Source: Bacteroidales bacterium (GTDB lineage: Bacteria; Bacteroidota; Bacteroidia; Bacteroidales; JAADJA01). Taken from it: a DNA stretch of 58,744 nt. The stretch covers positions 1 to 58,744 of the forward strand of contig JAGQVE010000024.1 of NCBI GenBank assembly GCA_020438105.1, in the 5' to 3' direction. The notes below the pieces were generated by a model. It was not told the DNA's origin, did not search any database, and saw only the letters and a list, made by a program, of their open reading frames with translations. Position 1 is the first letter of the stretch. Every line of letters starts with the position of its first letter. This document shows, piece after piece, positions 28,601 to 38,600 of the stretch. The position numbers were made by a program, and so were the translations under genes.

Positions 28601-29116
28601 TTAAGTACCATTGGTGTATTTGGCGGACTCGGAACCTTTAAAATGGATTTTGTGGTGATCATGACCGGAATCGGGATCGTGTCGCTGGCAGGAGTTGTGG
28701 TGAATAATGCCATTGTGCTTATTGATTATATCAACCTGTTAAAAATGCGAAAACGCAAGGAAATGGGACTCGAACCAACCGCAAACCTGCCTATTAAGGA
28801 GTCGGTGGAATGTATCATCGAAGCCGGAAATACCAGGTTGAGGCCGGTATTGCTTACCGCCATCACAACCATTTTAGGGTTGATCCCACTGGCATCCGGA
28901 TTGAATTTCAACTTTGAAACTTTACTCTCAGAATTTGACCCGCAAATTTATTTTGGCGGAACAAATGCCGCATTCTGGGGGCCGATGTCGTGGACCATTA
29001 TCTTTGGTTTGACCTTTGCCACCTTCCTTACTTTGCTGGTTGTTCCGGCAATGTATCATGTTCTTTACAAAGTAAAACTCTGGGGAATCAGCGTATTTAG
29101 CAAAGAGAATAGTTAA
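25682..29116 (+). CDS. RND efflux pump permease (AcrB/MdtB family)
   Basis: This 1144-residue protein has twelve predicted membrane helices in two halves and two large periplasmic loops. LALGMLVDNAIVVVENIYR contains the proton-relay Asp of TM4, and GIVSLAGVVVNNAIVLIDYINL is the matching block in the second half. The FPDIYIPTVMVQTFYFGNPPVDIENLITRPIEKELESIRGVKKI porter segment is typical. It is longer than AcrB because of an extra hydrophobic segment near residues 515-575 (TVSTVMIAFAGLFYLVGVYWL). It should expel a compound recognised by the TetR protein of the same operon. A terminator follows. Confidence 0.95.
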   Translation: MAQEQNRDENVSREFKLTTAALKNKNTVFLLLLVLIGFGLYSYRSLPKELFPDIYIPTVMVQTFYFGNPPVDIENLITRPIEKELESIRGVKKITSNSLQDVSVIFVEFNTGVDINQALQEVRDAVDKSKSDLPNDMLDDPMITDIDFSEFPIININLSGDYSINELKYYAEYLQDEIESVSEVSKVDIQGITDREVKINVDPLKLASYELNFGDIENAISSENISMSGGEIRQGGTRRTLRVVGEFENIDQMRNIIIKHENQDIVYLKDVADVVYSFEDAESYARLNKENVVTLQVVKKGGENLLNATSKIFDILDEARENEVIPANLNITITNDQSDMIKKQLSNLENSIIMGVIFVLLVLYFFLGIRNALFVGLAIPTSMFMSFMILGLMDYRINMIVLFSLILALGMLVDNAIVVVENIYRFVDRGYSRFEAAKRAVGEIAMPIISSTATTLAAFFPLLFWDSLMGEFMKYLPVTLIIVLTSSLFVALVIVPVISSSYIRYGNQNPPPNKKRSITVSTVMIAFAGLFYLVGVYWLANLLMAFALIGLLNLAFLYRLSTWFQESFLVWLERTYLNILKFVLRKRNPQFVILGTFVLLIATIVFYIARNPKFELFPVADPDYINIIAELPIGTDIDVTNDMMKKMEDDVYNIIGADSTILKSLVTIVGNGAVGENEGFTGKSGGPNRGLMTVSFIDYEDRGGISTAKFLKSFNDGLVKKYPGVDVSVERQSGGPPTGKPINLEISGKDFDKLIELSDTIRAFINQSHVEGIEGLKIDLDVGKPEIIVKIDRDKARMFGLSTYQIASTLRTSIFGKEISDYKIGEDEYPIQLRLQENYRYNVASLMNQDITFRSQTSGKIIQVPISAVASVEYSTTYGSVMRKDLNRVVTIWSNVVEGYNATEINNQLRDLMKQFEMPAGYKYEFTGEQQEQEESTAFLARAMLIAVSLIMIILVSQFNSVVKPAIIMSSVVLSTIGVFGGLGTFKMDFVVIMTGIGIVSLAGVVVNNAIVLIDYINLLKMRKRKEMGLEPTANLPIKESVECIIEAGNTRLRPVLLTAITTILGLIPLASGLNFNFETLLSEFDPQIYFGGTNAAFWGPMSWTIIFGLTFATFLTLLVVPAMYHVLYKVKLWGISVFSKENS

Positions 29117-29133
29117 ATTATGATGTATTCCTT

Positions 29134-29183
29134 CGCCGAAACAGTATAACATAAATTGTCAAACTGTTTCGGCGATTTTTTTT
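29134..29183 (+). terminator. Intrinsic terminator of the efflux operon
   Basis: CGCCGAAACAGT (29134-29145) and ACTGTTTCGGCG (29163-29174) form a perfect 12-bp stem followed by A and eight T, starting 18 bases after the RND stop codon. Confidence 0.93.
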
Positions 29184-29244
29184 GAATATATCCAAATGGA
29201 CTTTGTTTTCCTTTAATCTCTACCTTTACATTTCAAATTTTAAT

Positions 29245-30156
29245 ATGCTGCAAAAACAAGCAACCCATGGTTATATCTGGGCATTCGTGGCTGTGCTGGC
29301 CATGTCGAATGTTTACATTTTCAGTAAGGCTGCCCTCAACGAAGTTCACCTTGTCCAATTTGGGTTTTACTGGTTTTTGTTTGGATTAACCTGGAACCTG
29401 GTATTTGCACTCAAAACTTGTAAGTTATCCACCTTCCGGAATCTCCGAAAAAAACAACTGATCATTTTGATGCTCATCGGGATCCTTGAAATTTCAGGGA
29501 CCACCTTATTTTTTACCGGTATCAGTACCATCGAAAACCCATCGGTTGCTTCATTCCTCGCAAATATGACACCCGTTTTTGTTACTATACTGGGTGTATT
29601 TGTTTTATCAGAACGGTTTAACAGGATTGAAGTATTGGGAATGATCCTGACCGTTGGTGGCGCATTTATAATCAGCTATCGCGGATCACAATCCATGCAG
29701 CAATTGTTTTTACCGGGCTCAGAGTTTATCGTTGCTTCTTCCCTGATTTTTGCATTTTCTACCATTGTAGTCAAAAAGAATGTTCTTAAGCTCCCTCCGG
29801 CATTGCTCTCGTTAAACCGGGTGATTTTCCTTTTTATATTTTCCCTGGCCATGTTGCCTGTTTTTAATCAAAGTTTGCACGTGAGCACATCGGCACTTAT
29901 TAATATGGGCATAGGTTCTGTTTTGGGCCCATTCCTCGCTGTGCTGGCATCTTACAATGCACTTCGCTATATTGAAGCTGCACGTGCTTCCATCCTGGGC
30001 AGTTCAAAGGGTTTGTTTGTACTTGTTGGAGCATATTTATATTTCAACAATATTCCGGAAAAAATCCAGATCATAGGAGGTATTATTACCATTGCAGGAG
30101 TTTTAATGGTAACATTTGGCAAGATGAAACTTAACCGAAAAAAGGTGGGCAAATAA
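29245..30156 (+). CDS. DMT-superfamily (EamA) transporter
   Basis: This protein of about 303 residues has ten hydrophobic helices in two EamA repeats (AFVAVLAMSNVYIFSKAAL; NPSVASFLANMTPVFVTILGVFVLSERFNRIEVLGMILTVGGAFII; and the second copy ending IIGGIITIAGVLMVTFGK). Start ATG 29245 (MLQKQATHGYIWAF) is preferred over the upstream TTG at 29182, which overlaps the terminator. The substrate is unknown; the family exports amino acids or metabolites. It is a single-gene unit. Confidence 0.88.
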   Translation: MLQKQATHGYIWAFVAVLAMSNVYIFSKAALNEVHLVQFGFYWFLFGLTWNLVFALKTCKLSTFRNLRKKQLIILMLIGILEISGTTLFFTGISTIENPSVASFLANMTPVFVTILGVFVLSERFNRIEVLGMILTVGGAFIISYRGSQSMQQLFLPGSEFIVASSLIFAFSTIVVKKNVLKLPPALLSLNRVIFLFIFSLAMLPVFNQSLHVSTSALINMGIGSVLGPFLAVLASYNALRYIEAARASILGSSKGLFVLVGAYLYFNNIPEKIQIIGGIITIAGVLMVTFGKMKLNRKKVGK

Positions 30157-30217
30157 TTTACAATCTATGAAATAAGTCCATCCTGCCCATCCCTGAATTT
30201 CATCATCTATAAATTTA

Positions 30218-30225
30218 TACTTTTG
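30218..30225 (+). promoter_or_regulatory. -7 promoter box upstream of the C69 peptidase gene
   Basis: TACTTTTG matches TAnnTTTG exactly and ends 20 bases before the ATG at 30246, giving a leader of about 13 bases. No clear -33 element is seen. Confidence 0.4.
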
Positions 30226-30245
30226 TGATAATAAATTACTGAACA

Positions 30246-31682
30246 ATGAAAATCCGAATATTCATACCCTTGATCAGCATTTTAATTGCAATAAGCACCT
30301 CTGCCCAGGATCATTTTGATTGTTTTTCGATTGTCGTTGGGAGTGCAGCTTCATCCGATGGCTCCATCATGCTTGCACACAATGAAGATGATTGGGGCGA
30401 CAGGATTGTGAACTGGTACAAGGTTCCTGACGGGCAAAATAAAGCTGGCGAAACCATCACCCTGAAAAATGGTGCAGAAATGGAAAGGCCGCTTAAAACC
30501 TGGAGCTATATCTGGCTCGAAATGCCTGAAATGGAATTTTCGGATTCATATATGAACGAATGGGGAGTTACCATCGTTAGCGATGCTTGTTTATCTCGCG
30601 AAGACGAGCCGGACTTAACAGATGGAGGAATCGGGTACTGGTTACGAAGGGCCATGGCTGAACAGGCCAAATCGGCCAGACAGGCGGTAAAAATTGGTGG
30701 GGCTCTCGTGGAAAAATACGGATACTCCTCATCAGGCAGAACCTATGTGATTGCTGACAGCAAAGAAGGGTGGATGTTATCGGTGGTGAATGGCAAACAC
30801 TGGGTAGCTCAAAGAATTCCTGACCATCAAGTTGCTATTATTCCAAATTACTATACCATTACAAGGGTCAATTTGGGAGATACCATGAATTTTTACGGAT
30901 CAAAAGATATTGTGGATTATGCGATTAAAAGAAAATGGTATGATCCGAAAAATGATGGCGTTTTTAACTTTCGCAAAGTATATAGCGATCCCGGAAACCT
31001 GTCGAACATGGGCAATATTGTGCGTCATTTGAGTGCGCTCAATACCATATCCGAAAAGCAATATTACATGGACGATGAATTGCCATTTTCTTTTGAGCCA
31101 AAAGACCAGGTTGATTTAAGGATACTCTTCAAAATCTTAAGAAATCATAATGAGGGAACTCCATTCGACCAGTGGCAACGGGATACATTAAGCAGTCCGC
31201 ACGAGCATGGCCGGGCCATTTGTTCAAGTACCACACAATATGGTTTTGTGGCCCAACTGCGGAACAACATGCCCCGGGAGATCGCTTATGTGATGTGGCT
31301 GGCTCCTTTCCGTCCATGCGTGCACCCTTTTACACAATGGTATTTTGGAATGGATGAAATGCCGGATGGCTTCGCCGAAGACACTTACCGCGACGCCCTG
31401 GAACATCATTGGGAAACCATCGATAATGTTTTTGAATATGCTCCTCGCAACAAATTTTTAAAGTTTGTAAAACATGCCAAAACTTTTGATGAAAATTATG
31501 CGAATCAGATTGTTGCCTGGGATAAACAAATCCGTGATTACGAGAATAATTACATTAAAAAACAAGAGACTTTTGAAAACTCAATGACTGCTTTGATTAA
31601 AGGTAAACCCGATAAAATTGGAAAATCGCTTTCAGATTATTGCAGGAAACAACTGGAAGGAGCGCTGGAGATGATTGAGTAA
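30246..31682 (+). CDS. Secreted C69-family dipeptidase
   Basis: This 478-residue protein has a signal peptide (MKIRIFIPLISILIAISTSAQ) and then DHFDCFSIVVGSAASSDGSIMLAHNEDD. Cys26 followed by the GSIMLAHNED block is the N-terminal nucleophile motif of the peptidase C69 (U34) Ntn-hydrolases; self-cleavage before Cys26 would expose it. Further family blocks are MNEWGVTIVSDACLS, GYSSSGRTYVIADSKEGW and FRPCVHPFTQWYFG. It probably hydrolyses dipeptides in the periplasm. The gene is transcribed alone and ends before a hairpin region. Confidence 0.9.
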   Translation: MKIRIFIPLISILIAISTSAQDHFDCFSIVVGSAASSDGSIMLAHNEDDWGDRIVNWYKVPDGQNKAGETITLKNGAEMERPLKTWSYIWLEMPEMEFSDSYMNEWGVTIVSDACLSREDEPDLTDGGIGYWLRRAMAEQAKSARQAVKIGGALVEKYGYSSSGRTYVIADSKEGWMLSVVNGKHWVAQRIPDHQVAIIPNYYTITRVNLGDTMNFYGSKDIVDYAIKRKWYDPKNDGVFNFRKVYSDPGNLSNMGNIVRHLSALNTISEKQYYMDDELPFSFEPKDQVDLRILFKILRNHNEGTPFDQWQRDTLSSPHEHGRAICSSTTQYGFVAQLRNNMPREIAYVMWLAPFRPCVHPFTQWYFGMDEMPDGFAEDTYRDALEHHWETIDNVFEYAPRNKFLKFVKHAKTFDENYANQIVAWDKQIRDYENNYIKKQETFENSMTALIKGKPDKIGKSLSDYCRKQLEGALEMIE

Positions 31683-31785
31683 TTGAGGTATTTAATATTA
31701 ATATTAACCGCATCATAAAATCTACTAAACTCAGATTATATAAATTAATATTTGTATTTCTTTTTCTTTCCAAATTATTTCAAAA

Positions 31786-31822
31786 AATCAAACCGAATTA
31801 TTATTTCTCATTTGGTTTGGTT
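31786..31822 (+). other. Intergenic hairpin between the peptidase and sigma-factor genes
   Basis: AATCAAACCGAAT (31786-31798) and ATTTGGTTTGGTT (31810-31822) can form a 13-bp stem with two G-U pairs around an 11-base loop. T-rich sequence follows. It could be a weak terminator or a leader structure. The rest of the 225-base gap is A/T-rich without other recognisable sites. Confidence 0.4.
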
Positions 31823-31907
31823 GGTTGTTTTGAACAATTCATTAGCTAATGTGGTTTTTATTTTACATTACAACTAGCCTTTCAGTACTAACATTTTACT
31901 ATCAAGC

Positions 31908-32477
31908 ATGGAAGCCATAACACCACAAAATGTAACGATGTTGCTTGAAAATTCTGTCCGGGGCGACAAAAGCCACATGGATGAACTGATGCCATATGTG
32001 TATTGGGAATTAAAAAAAATATCATCGCGTTACCTTGCTGCCGAATACCGCAATCATACATTCCAAACAACAGAGCTTGTTCATGAGGCTTATGTGAAAA
32101 TGGTTGGCAATGAAAATATGAATGTGGAAAACCGGGCACATTTCTTTGGAATGGCAGCGCAGGCCATGCGCCAAATTTTAGTAGATCATGCACGCCGGAA
32201 AAAAGCTTCCAAACGAGGAAATGGAGCCGAAAAACTGGAGCTTGATAAGGCGATTGAAATTTCCATTCAAAACGAAGATACCATCCTGGATCTGGATGAT
32301 GCCTTAAAAAAGCTGGAAGTCGTTGATGCGCGGCCCAGCAAGGTCATTGAGCTGCGTTTTTTTTCAGGACTGACCATCGACGAAACCGCTCAATTTCTTA
32401 AAATATCACGCGAAACAGCAAAACGTGACTGGACCTTTGCAAAAGCGTGGCTTTTCCGCGAGCTTCAAAGCGCATAG
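31908..32477 (+). CDS. ECF-type RNA polymerase sigma factor (Sig-70_X6/TIGR02999 group)
   Basis: This 189-residue protein has region 2 (YVYWELKKISSRYLAAEYRNHTFQTTELVHEAYVKMV ... AHFFGMAAQAMRQILVDHARRKKASKRG) and region 4 (VIELRFFSGLTIDETAQFLKISRETAKRDWTFAKAWLFRELQ). The DHARRKKASKRG stretch marks the Sig-70_X6 group common beside Ser/Thr kinases in Planctomycetes, Acidobacteria and some Bacteroidota. There is no anti-sigma factor next to it. The next gene, 12 bases away, is a protein kinase that may control its activity, as proposed for other pairs of this group. Confidence 0.92.
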   Translation: MEAITPQNVTMLLENSVRGDKSHMDELMPYVYWELKKISSRYLAAEYRNHTFQTTELVHEAYVKMVGNENMNVENRAHFFGMAAQAMRQILVDHARRKKASKRGNGAEKLELDKAIEISIQNEDTILDLDDALKKLEVVDARPSKVIELRFFSGLTIDETAQFLKISRETAKRDWTFAKAWLFRELQSA

Positions 32478-32489
32478 AATTTTACATCA

Positions 32490-34964
32490 TTGAATACCAA
32501 CCAACTTGAACATATCAGAGAACTTTTTGAAAAAGCCCTCGAACAAGCGGCTGATCAACGAACATCCTGGTTGCAAAAGGCAACAGATAACCCCTCCGTT
32601 ATAAAGGAAGTACTTTCTCTTTTAGCTGCACATGAATCGGCCGGCGAATTTCTGGAAGAACCCCTCACCATTGAGGCCGGACTCATTGATGAACTTGAGG
32701 ATCCGATGATCGGGAATGATATCGGAAGTTATACTATTGAATCACTCGCTGGAATGGGAGGAAGCGGAGCTGTGTATGCAGGCCACAGGAACGATAATCT
32801 ATTTGTAAAAAAAGTGGCGATTAAAATTCTTAAATATGGGATTTCGTCTGATTACCTGCTAAAACGTTTTCAGATCGAACGTCAAACACTGGCCAATCTG
32901 CAGCATAATAATATCACCCGGCTTATTGACGGCGGCAGAACCGAAACCGGTCTGCCTTACCTTATCATGGAGTTTGTTGACGGTACGCCTATAACAAAAT
33001 ATTGCCAGACTAACAATCTATCTGTTCCCGAAAAAATCAAGCTGTTCAGACAGGTCTGCGATGCGGTGCAGTATGCACATCAATCACTGATCGTTCATCG
33101 GGATATCAAACCCGGAAATATTCTTGTAACAAAAGAAGGAGTTCCGAAACTCATGGATTTCGGCATTGCTAAAATCATCGATGATGAATTGTCGGACACT
33201 GCTGCCGGCCTCACCATGACCGGCATGTGGCACCTCACACCGGAATATGCCAGTCCGGAACAGGTAAATGGCGAACCCATTACTACCGCTTCAGATATTT
33301 TTTCCCTTGGCGTTTTATTTTACGAAATATTAACCGGCGGGCAACCCATTAAAATCGAAAGTTATTCTCCTTCTGCCATAAGCAAAGCTATTGCTGAATT
33401 TAACGTAAAAAAGCCCAGCGAAAAAATACTTGAATCTGAAACATCACGAAAGACTGCCAAAACACTTCAGGGCGACCTGGATAATATTGTTTTGAAGGCT
33501 ATGCACAAGGATCCGGGTCAACGATACACATCGGTACAGGAATTTAATGATGATCTGCACCGGTACCTCGAAGGGCTGCCGGTAATTGCCAGGCAGGACT
33601 CATTTGGCTATAAAACAGCTAAATTTATCAAAAGGCATAAAGTTGGGGTAGCATTTTTCATAGCCATTCAATTACTGATCATCTCCTCAATTATTCTGAT
33701 CTCCAGGCAAAGAAACATAGCTCAGCATGAACGTGATAAGGTAAAAGTGGAGGCAGCCAAATCAGCAGCCGTAAACAACTTTCTGCTCGACATGCTATCT
33801 TCGGCCGACCCAACCATCAACAGCCGTGAAGTGAAAGTGTACGATCTTCTTGAAAAAGCTGCCACAGATGTTGATTTAAACTTTAACGATCAACCCAAAA
33901 TTAGTGCCGCAGTTAAATACACACTCGGTTCCACTTTAACCGGTTTGGGTGAATTTATCAAGGCTGTACCTCTTTTACTTGAAGCCAATGAAACCAATAA
34001 AAAGCTTTTTGGAATAAACAGTTTTGAAGCTGCCGAATCAGCTCACCAACTCGGTTTGTGTTATGATTACAAAGGCGATTATAATCTTGCCGACTCATTT
34101 TACCTGGCCAGTATCGGCATATTGGAAAATTTGCCCGGAAAACCATCGATAAAATTAGCTGATGTTTACAATGATTATGGAAGTATGCTTACAAATCTCG
34201 GTTACCTGGATAGCTCTGTGATTTTCATTAATAAATCACTGGATATTTATTTGAAAAACGGCCAGAATAAAAGTGTTAAATATGCCACAACTTTGAATAA
34301 CCTCGCGGTAAGTTATCACCATCAATTTAAGGTAGATGAAGCTGAAAATTACTACCGGTACGCAATTGCTTTACTCGATTCTCTGCCGGGTCGTCATCAA
34401 TCGCAGATTGGAAGCATGCGTAACAACCTTGCTTTTATTTATCTGGATAATGGAGATTATGAAAAATCTGAAAGAGAATTTATTGAAGCCAACAAAATAA
34501 AAGAAACTGTTTTCGGACCTGATCATCCCAAACTCGCGCTCGGATTTTCCAACCTTGGAATGCTTTATTTTATAATGAAAGCTTACGATAAAGCCGATTC
34601 TGTTTTGATGGAAGCAATCGACATCTTTGATCGAAAACAAATCACCGTTGATCCGGAGCTTTCGCTTGCCTATTATTGGCGGGGCAGGTTAAAGCTTGAA
34701 ACCGAACAATTTGTTGAAGCTGAAGATGCATTTACTAAGTCGCTGGCCATCAGGGAGGCAACATTGCCTGAAGGCAACCATAAAATTTGGTCAGTTAAAG
34801 GAGAATTGGGAGTTTGTTATGTTATGCTGAAACAATTTCAAAAAGCCAAAATTTTCCTTCTGGATGCGCTTGAGTACTATAAATCAGATGAACACTACAA
34901 TGAAAAAAAAGTGGAGCGATATATGGAATACGCCGCAATTCTTAAAGAAAATACTTCAAATTAA
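32490..34964 (+). CDS. Membrane-bound Ser/Thr protein kinase with TPR repeats
   Basis: This 824-residue protein starts at TTG 32490; the next in-frame ATG would remove 70 residues. The kinase domain spans about residues 80-360: glycine loop AGMGGSGAVYAG, catalytic Lys in VAIKIL (112), HRDIKPGN near 201-208, MDFGIAK and TPEYASPEQ. A single membrane helix (VGVAFFIAIQLLIISSIILIS, about 388-408) separates it from a C-terminal region of six or more TPR units, such as AATTLNNLAVSYHHQFKVDEAENYYRYAIALL and LALGFSNLGMLYFIMKAYDKADSVLMEAI. All catalytic residues are present. The TPR part is probably periplasmic and senses a protein or ligand. It is paired with the ECF sigma gene. Confidence 0.9.
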   Translation: MNTNQLEHIRELFEKALEQAADQRTSWLQKATDNPSVIKEVLSLLAAHESAGEFLEEPLTIEAGLIDELEDPMIGNDIGSYTIESLAGMGGSGAVYAGHRNDNLFVKKVAIKILKYGISSDYLLKRFQIERQTLANLQHNNITRLIDGGRTETGLPYLIMEFVDGTPITKYCQTNNLSVPEKIKLFRQVCDAVQYAHQSLIVHRDIKPGNILVTKEGVPKLMDFGIAKIIDDELSDTAAGLTMTGMWHLTPEYASPEQVNGEPITTASDIFSLGVLFYEILTGGQPIKIESYSPSAISKAIAEFNVKKPSEKILESETSRKTAKTLQGDLDNIVLKAMHKDPGQRYTSVQEFNDDLHRYLEGLPVIARQDSFGYKTAKFIKRHKVGVAFFIAIQLLIISSIILISRQRNIAQHERDKVKVEAAKSAAVNNFLLDMLSSADPTINSREVKVYDLLEKAATDVDLNFNDQPKISAAVKYTLGSTLTGLGEFIKAVPLLLEANETNKKLFGINSFEAAESAHQLGLCYDYKGDYNLADSFYLASIGILENLPGKPSIKLADVYNDYGSMLTNLGYLDSSVIFINKSLDIYLKNGQNKSVKYATTLNNLAVSYHHQFKVDEAENYYRYAIALLDSLPGRHQSQIGSMRNNLAFIYLDNGDYEKSEREFIEANKIKETVFGPDHPKLALGFSNLGMLYFIMKAYDKADSVLMEAIDIFDRKQITVDPELSLAYYWRGRLKLETEQFVEAEDAFTKSLAIREATLPEGNHKIWSVKGELGVCYVMLKQFQKAKIFLLDALEYYKSDEHYNEKKVERYMEYAAILKENTSN

Positions 34965-34972
34965 TCACATCC

Positions 34973-35428
34973 ATGATAATCATCCACAGAACCAATTCCG
35001 AAAATCAGGATTTCATTGAACTTGTTAAACAACTTGATAAAGAGCTTGCCAGCAGGGATGGCGAACTTCACTCCTTTTATGACCATTACAATAAAATTAC
35101 CGGTATTAAAAATGTGGTAGTTGCCTATCGTGGCAACATTGCTGCGGGATGCGGAGCCATTAAGCAATTTGAGGAGGGGGTTTTTGAAGTGAAAAGAATG
35201 TTTGTAAAATTAGATTTCAGGAATCAAGGAATCGCTTCATTTATTTTGACCGAACTGGAGAAATGGTGCCTTGATTTGGGCAATGAAAAGCTGATTCTTG
35301 AAACCGGTATTGGTCAGCCCGAGGCGATCCGTTTTTATAAAAAACATGGTTTTAAGTCAATCCCTAATTTTGGACAATACGCGGAAATTCAGAACAGTGT
35401 TTGTTTTGAAAAATATTTAAATTCTTAA
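34973..35428 (+). CDS. GNAT-family N-acetyltransferase
   Basis: This 151-residue protein has the GNAT fold: strand VVAYRGNIAAGCGAIKQF, motif A VKRMFVKLDFRNQGIASFILTELEKW (RNQGIAS is the acetyl-CoA pyrophosphate loop) and motif B LETGIGQPEAIRFYKKHGF. The substrate cannot be predicted. It follows the kinase gene by eight bases and may be its last co-transcribed partner. Confidence 0.9.
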   Translation: MIIIHRTNSENQDFIELVKQLDKELASRDGELHSFYDHYNKITGIKNVVVAYRGNIAAGCGAIKQFEEGVFEVKRMFVKLDFRNQGIASFILTELEKWCLDLGNEKLILETGIGQPEAIRFYKKHGFKSIPNFGQYAEIQNSVCFEKYLNS

Positions 35429-35632
35429 CCACCATACTTTCTTAAATCAGCTTAACAGGCAGTTTAAAAAAAATTCTGTTTTCATGAGCCTTTTTCATGA
35501 TTGATTGCGCATGTACTAGCGAAGCCAATCATTTACGTCATATCCACAATTTATTAAAGCTGGATTTGATATATGCGATAAAAGATCAGATCAATCAACA
35601 AAATTTTACTAATCAATTAAAAATAGGCTATA

Positions 35633-38600
35633 ATGAAAACACGAATTACTACCTCGTTTCTTCTGGGATTATTTTTCTTATTATGTAGTCCCAATTTAAC
35701 GCTAGCAGCTATTATTGAATCTCAACCCGGCGGTTCGGGCAACTGGAGCGATGGATCTACATGGGTAGGCGGGTTTGCACCCAATCCGGGCGACGATATA
35801 ATCATCAATGGAACGGTTTACTTAAACTTAAGTACCACGATGAATGATATTACCGTAAATGCCAGTGGTGCACTTATTTCATTGGGAGGTACAAGAACGT
35901 TGTCAATTACTGGTAACATTACAAATCATGGAACTTTGCAAAGCAGCGGTTATGCCCTCAATTTAAACATTAATGGAAACATCTACCACGATGGCATTTT
36001 ATGGGCTAATGGCATTACATCCTTAACCGGCACAACTGACCAGGAGATTTGGTCATCAAGCACGTTTTCAGGAAGCAGTTTTAACAGTGTTGTTTCTGCA
36101 AAAAATATAATTATCACATCCGATAACATCTCTTTCGAAGGGTGTAACATCGACATAAACGACGTTAATGTGGTATTTGCAAACGGACAATTGTCAGTAA
36201 CCGGCGGGTATATAACGGATATGGTGGTTACTGCCAATGAGCTTGACATCACTATGAATGATGGAGCTTATCTTGATGATTTTAGTTGTTTTGCAAATTA
36301 TGTACGACTTCATGATTTGGTGAATATTCATACTGACGTGGTTTTTGATGACAATGACTATGAAGTTACTGTAGAGGTTGTTGATACCTTGCAAAACACA
36401 ACTGGCGGCAATCGTTTGCTAACGGTTAACGGAAACTTACACAACAATGGGTATATCAGGAATAATATTTACGCCCTTAATATTGACGTTGCTGGATCAG
36501 TTGTTAATTCAGGATCGTGGACCAACTACATTACAAATCTTATTGGCGACGGAAATCAGTTTTTAACATTTAATGCAGAGTTTGCCGGTGCTAATTTTAC
36601 CAGTAACATGGTAGAAGGCGGAATTGCAACAGCAACCAATGCACTGCGATTTACCGGTACCCAAATAAACTTCAATGGAGATTCATTGTACATGAATGCC
36701 GGTAACGATTCAATTTTTATGGATGGTGGCTATATGTACGATATCACGATTATTGCGGGAGCATCTCCCTGGCAGATATATTGCTATCAATCAAATAGTG
36801 CCTATTACGACAATGCAGACATTGAAGGAGATGATGTTGTATTTGACGGGACTTTTGATATCCTGAGCTATTTTAATGTAAAAGGGAATGCCCGTGTTGA
36901 AGGTGTTTTTCAAAACAGGTCCTCCGGAAGCCAGGTTGCTAGTATAAATGGCAATTTAACCAACAATGGCACCATTCAGGACAATGTATATAATCTCACC
37001 TTAAATGTTGCTGGGGACATCAATCAAAATGGAATTTGGACAAACAACAGTACTTTTCTCACTGGAGTAAATGATCAAAATTTCACATTCACCTCTGTTT
37101 TTGAGGGTGCTAACTTCACAAGTTCAAAACCAAACGGTAAAGTAATCAGCCACTCAACATTATCATTTAATGGCACAACAATCTACTTCAACTACGACAC
37201 TTTGATGTTCGCCGCAGGAGCCGATTCACTGATATTTGCAGGAAGCAATGAGTATTTCCAGGAAGCAGTGATTACCAAAGCAGCATCAGCAAAAACAGCT
37301 GGCTTTTTGAACATAACACAAAATGATAATGCCTATTTCCATGATATAATTATTGAAAGCAATACCATCGATTTGAATGGAACTTTTCAGTTTACATCTC
37401 CATTGGCATTCATTGGGCATGTGTTTGTAGAAGGAATATTACAAAACAGACCCACAAGTAGTAATTCAGCCACCATAACAGGTGATCTCACCAACAACGG
37501 GGAAATAAAAGATGATGTATATAATTGCTATTTGTATGTTTCAGGAAATATAAATCAATATGGCACATGGACAAATAACCATGTTTATCTAAATGGTAAT
37601 TCAAACCAGGAATTTGCATTTACAAAAACATTTGAAGCCACAAACCTCACCAATATTAAAACAGGAGGCAATGTGATTGCAAACACAACCCTTTCATTTA
37701 ACAACTCTAATATCAATTTCAACTTCGATACATTAATATTCAATACCAATGCTGATTCACTTATTTTCAAGGGCAATAATAATTATCTGCAAGAAGCATT
37801 GATAACAAAGGCAGCTGCTAAAACTCCTGGATTTTTAAATATTACCATGGACGACAATGCATACTTTCATGATGTAATCGTTGAAAGTAACACCATTGAT
37901 TTAAATGGCGCCTTTCAATACACTACACCCATGGAATTTATCGGTGACGTAACGGTGGAAGGGTTTTTGCAAAACAGGCCCACCGGAAACTACGCGGCAA
38001 CCATAACCGGTAACGTAACTAACAACGGGACGATTCAAAACTTAGTTTATTCCAACACATTATATATTATCGGAAACATAGCCCAAAACGGGGTTTGGTC
38101 AAATCATTACAACTACTTAACCGGCACATCAACACAAAGCATTAGTTCAACAAACCCATTTACATGTTACAGAATTGTTGATAATAATCCGGCGAGTAGT
38201 CTTGAGGCAATTTCTGACCTAAGCTTTGTAAATACAGATGTTGATTTGGGCGGATCAGCTTTAACTATCACAGGCGATTTTATGGTTTCTGTAACAGATG
38301 CGTGGTTTATAAATACTAATATTTCAAGCAGTAAATGCGGATTGACAATGCATGGAGATAGTTACCTTCAAAACATCAGTTTAGAAAATGCTACGCTTTA
38401 TGACTGGGTAAAAGTTAGATCAGGATGCTCATTTTCAGGAAAGACCGTGGTGTTGGATACATTGAGTCCGTACCCCAATATCACACCAACAGTTATAATT
38501 GATGGAGATATTACAAACAATGGATCCATTCAAAATAATAGTTACAGTTTATATCTCGAAATATACGGTAATATCATCAACAATGGATTATGGACCAATA

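Noticed and set aside
29182..29244. TTG-extended N terminus of the DMT transporter
   Set aside because: The extension begins inside the terminator T tract of the upstream operon; ATG 29245 gives a normal family start.
35497..35688. Open frame of 63 codons before the large repeat-protein gene
   Set aside because: It overlaps the signal peptide of the real gene in another frame, has no recognisable domain and no supporting start signals.
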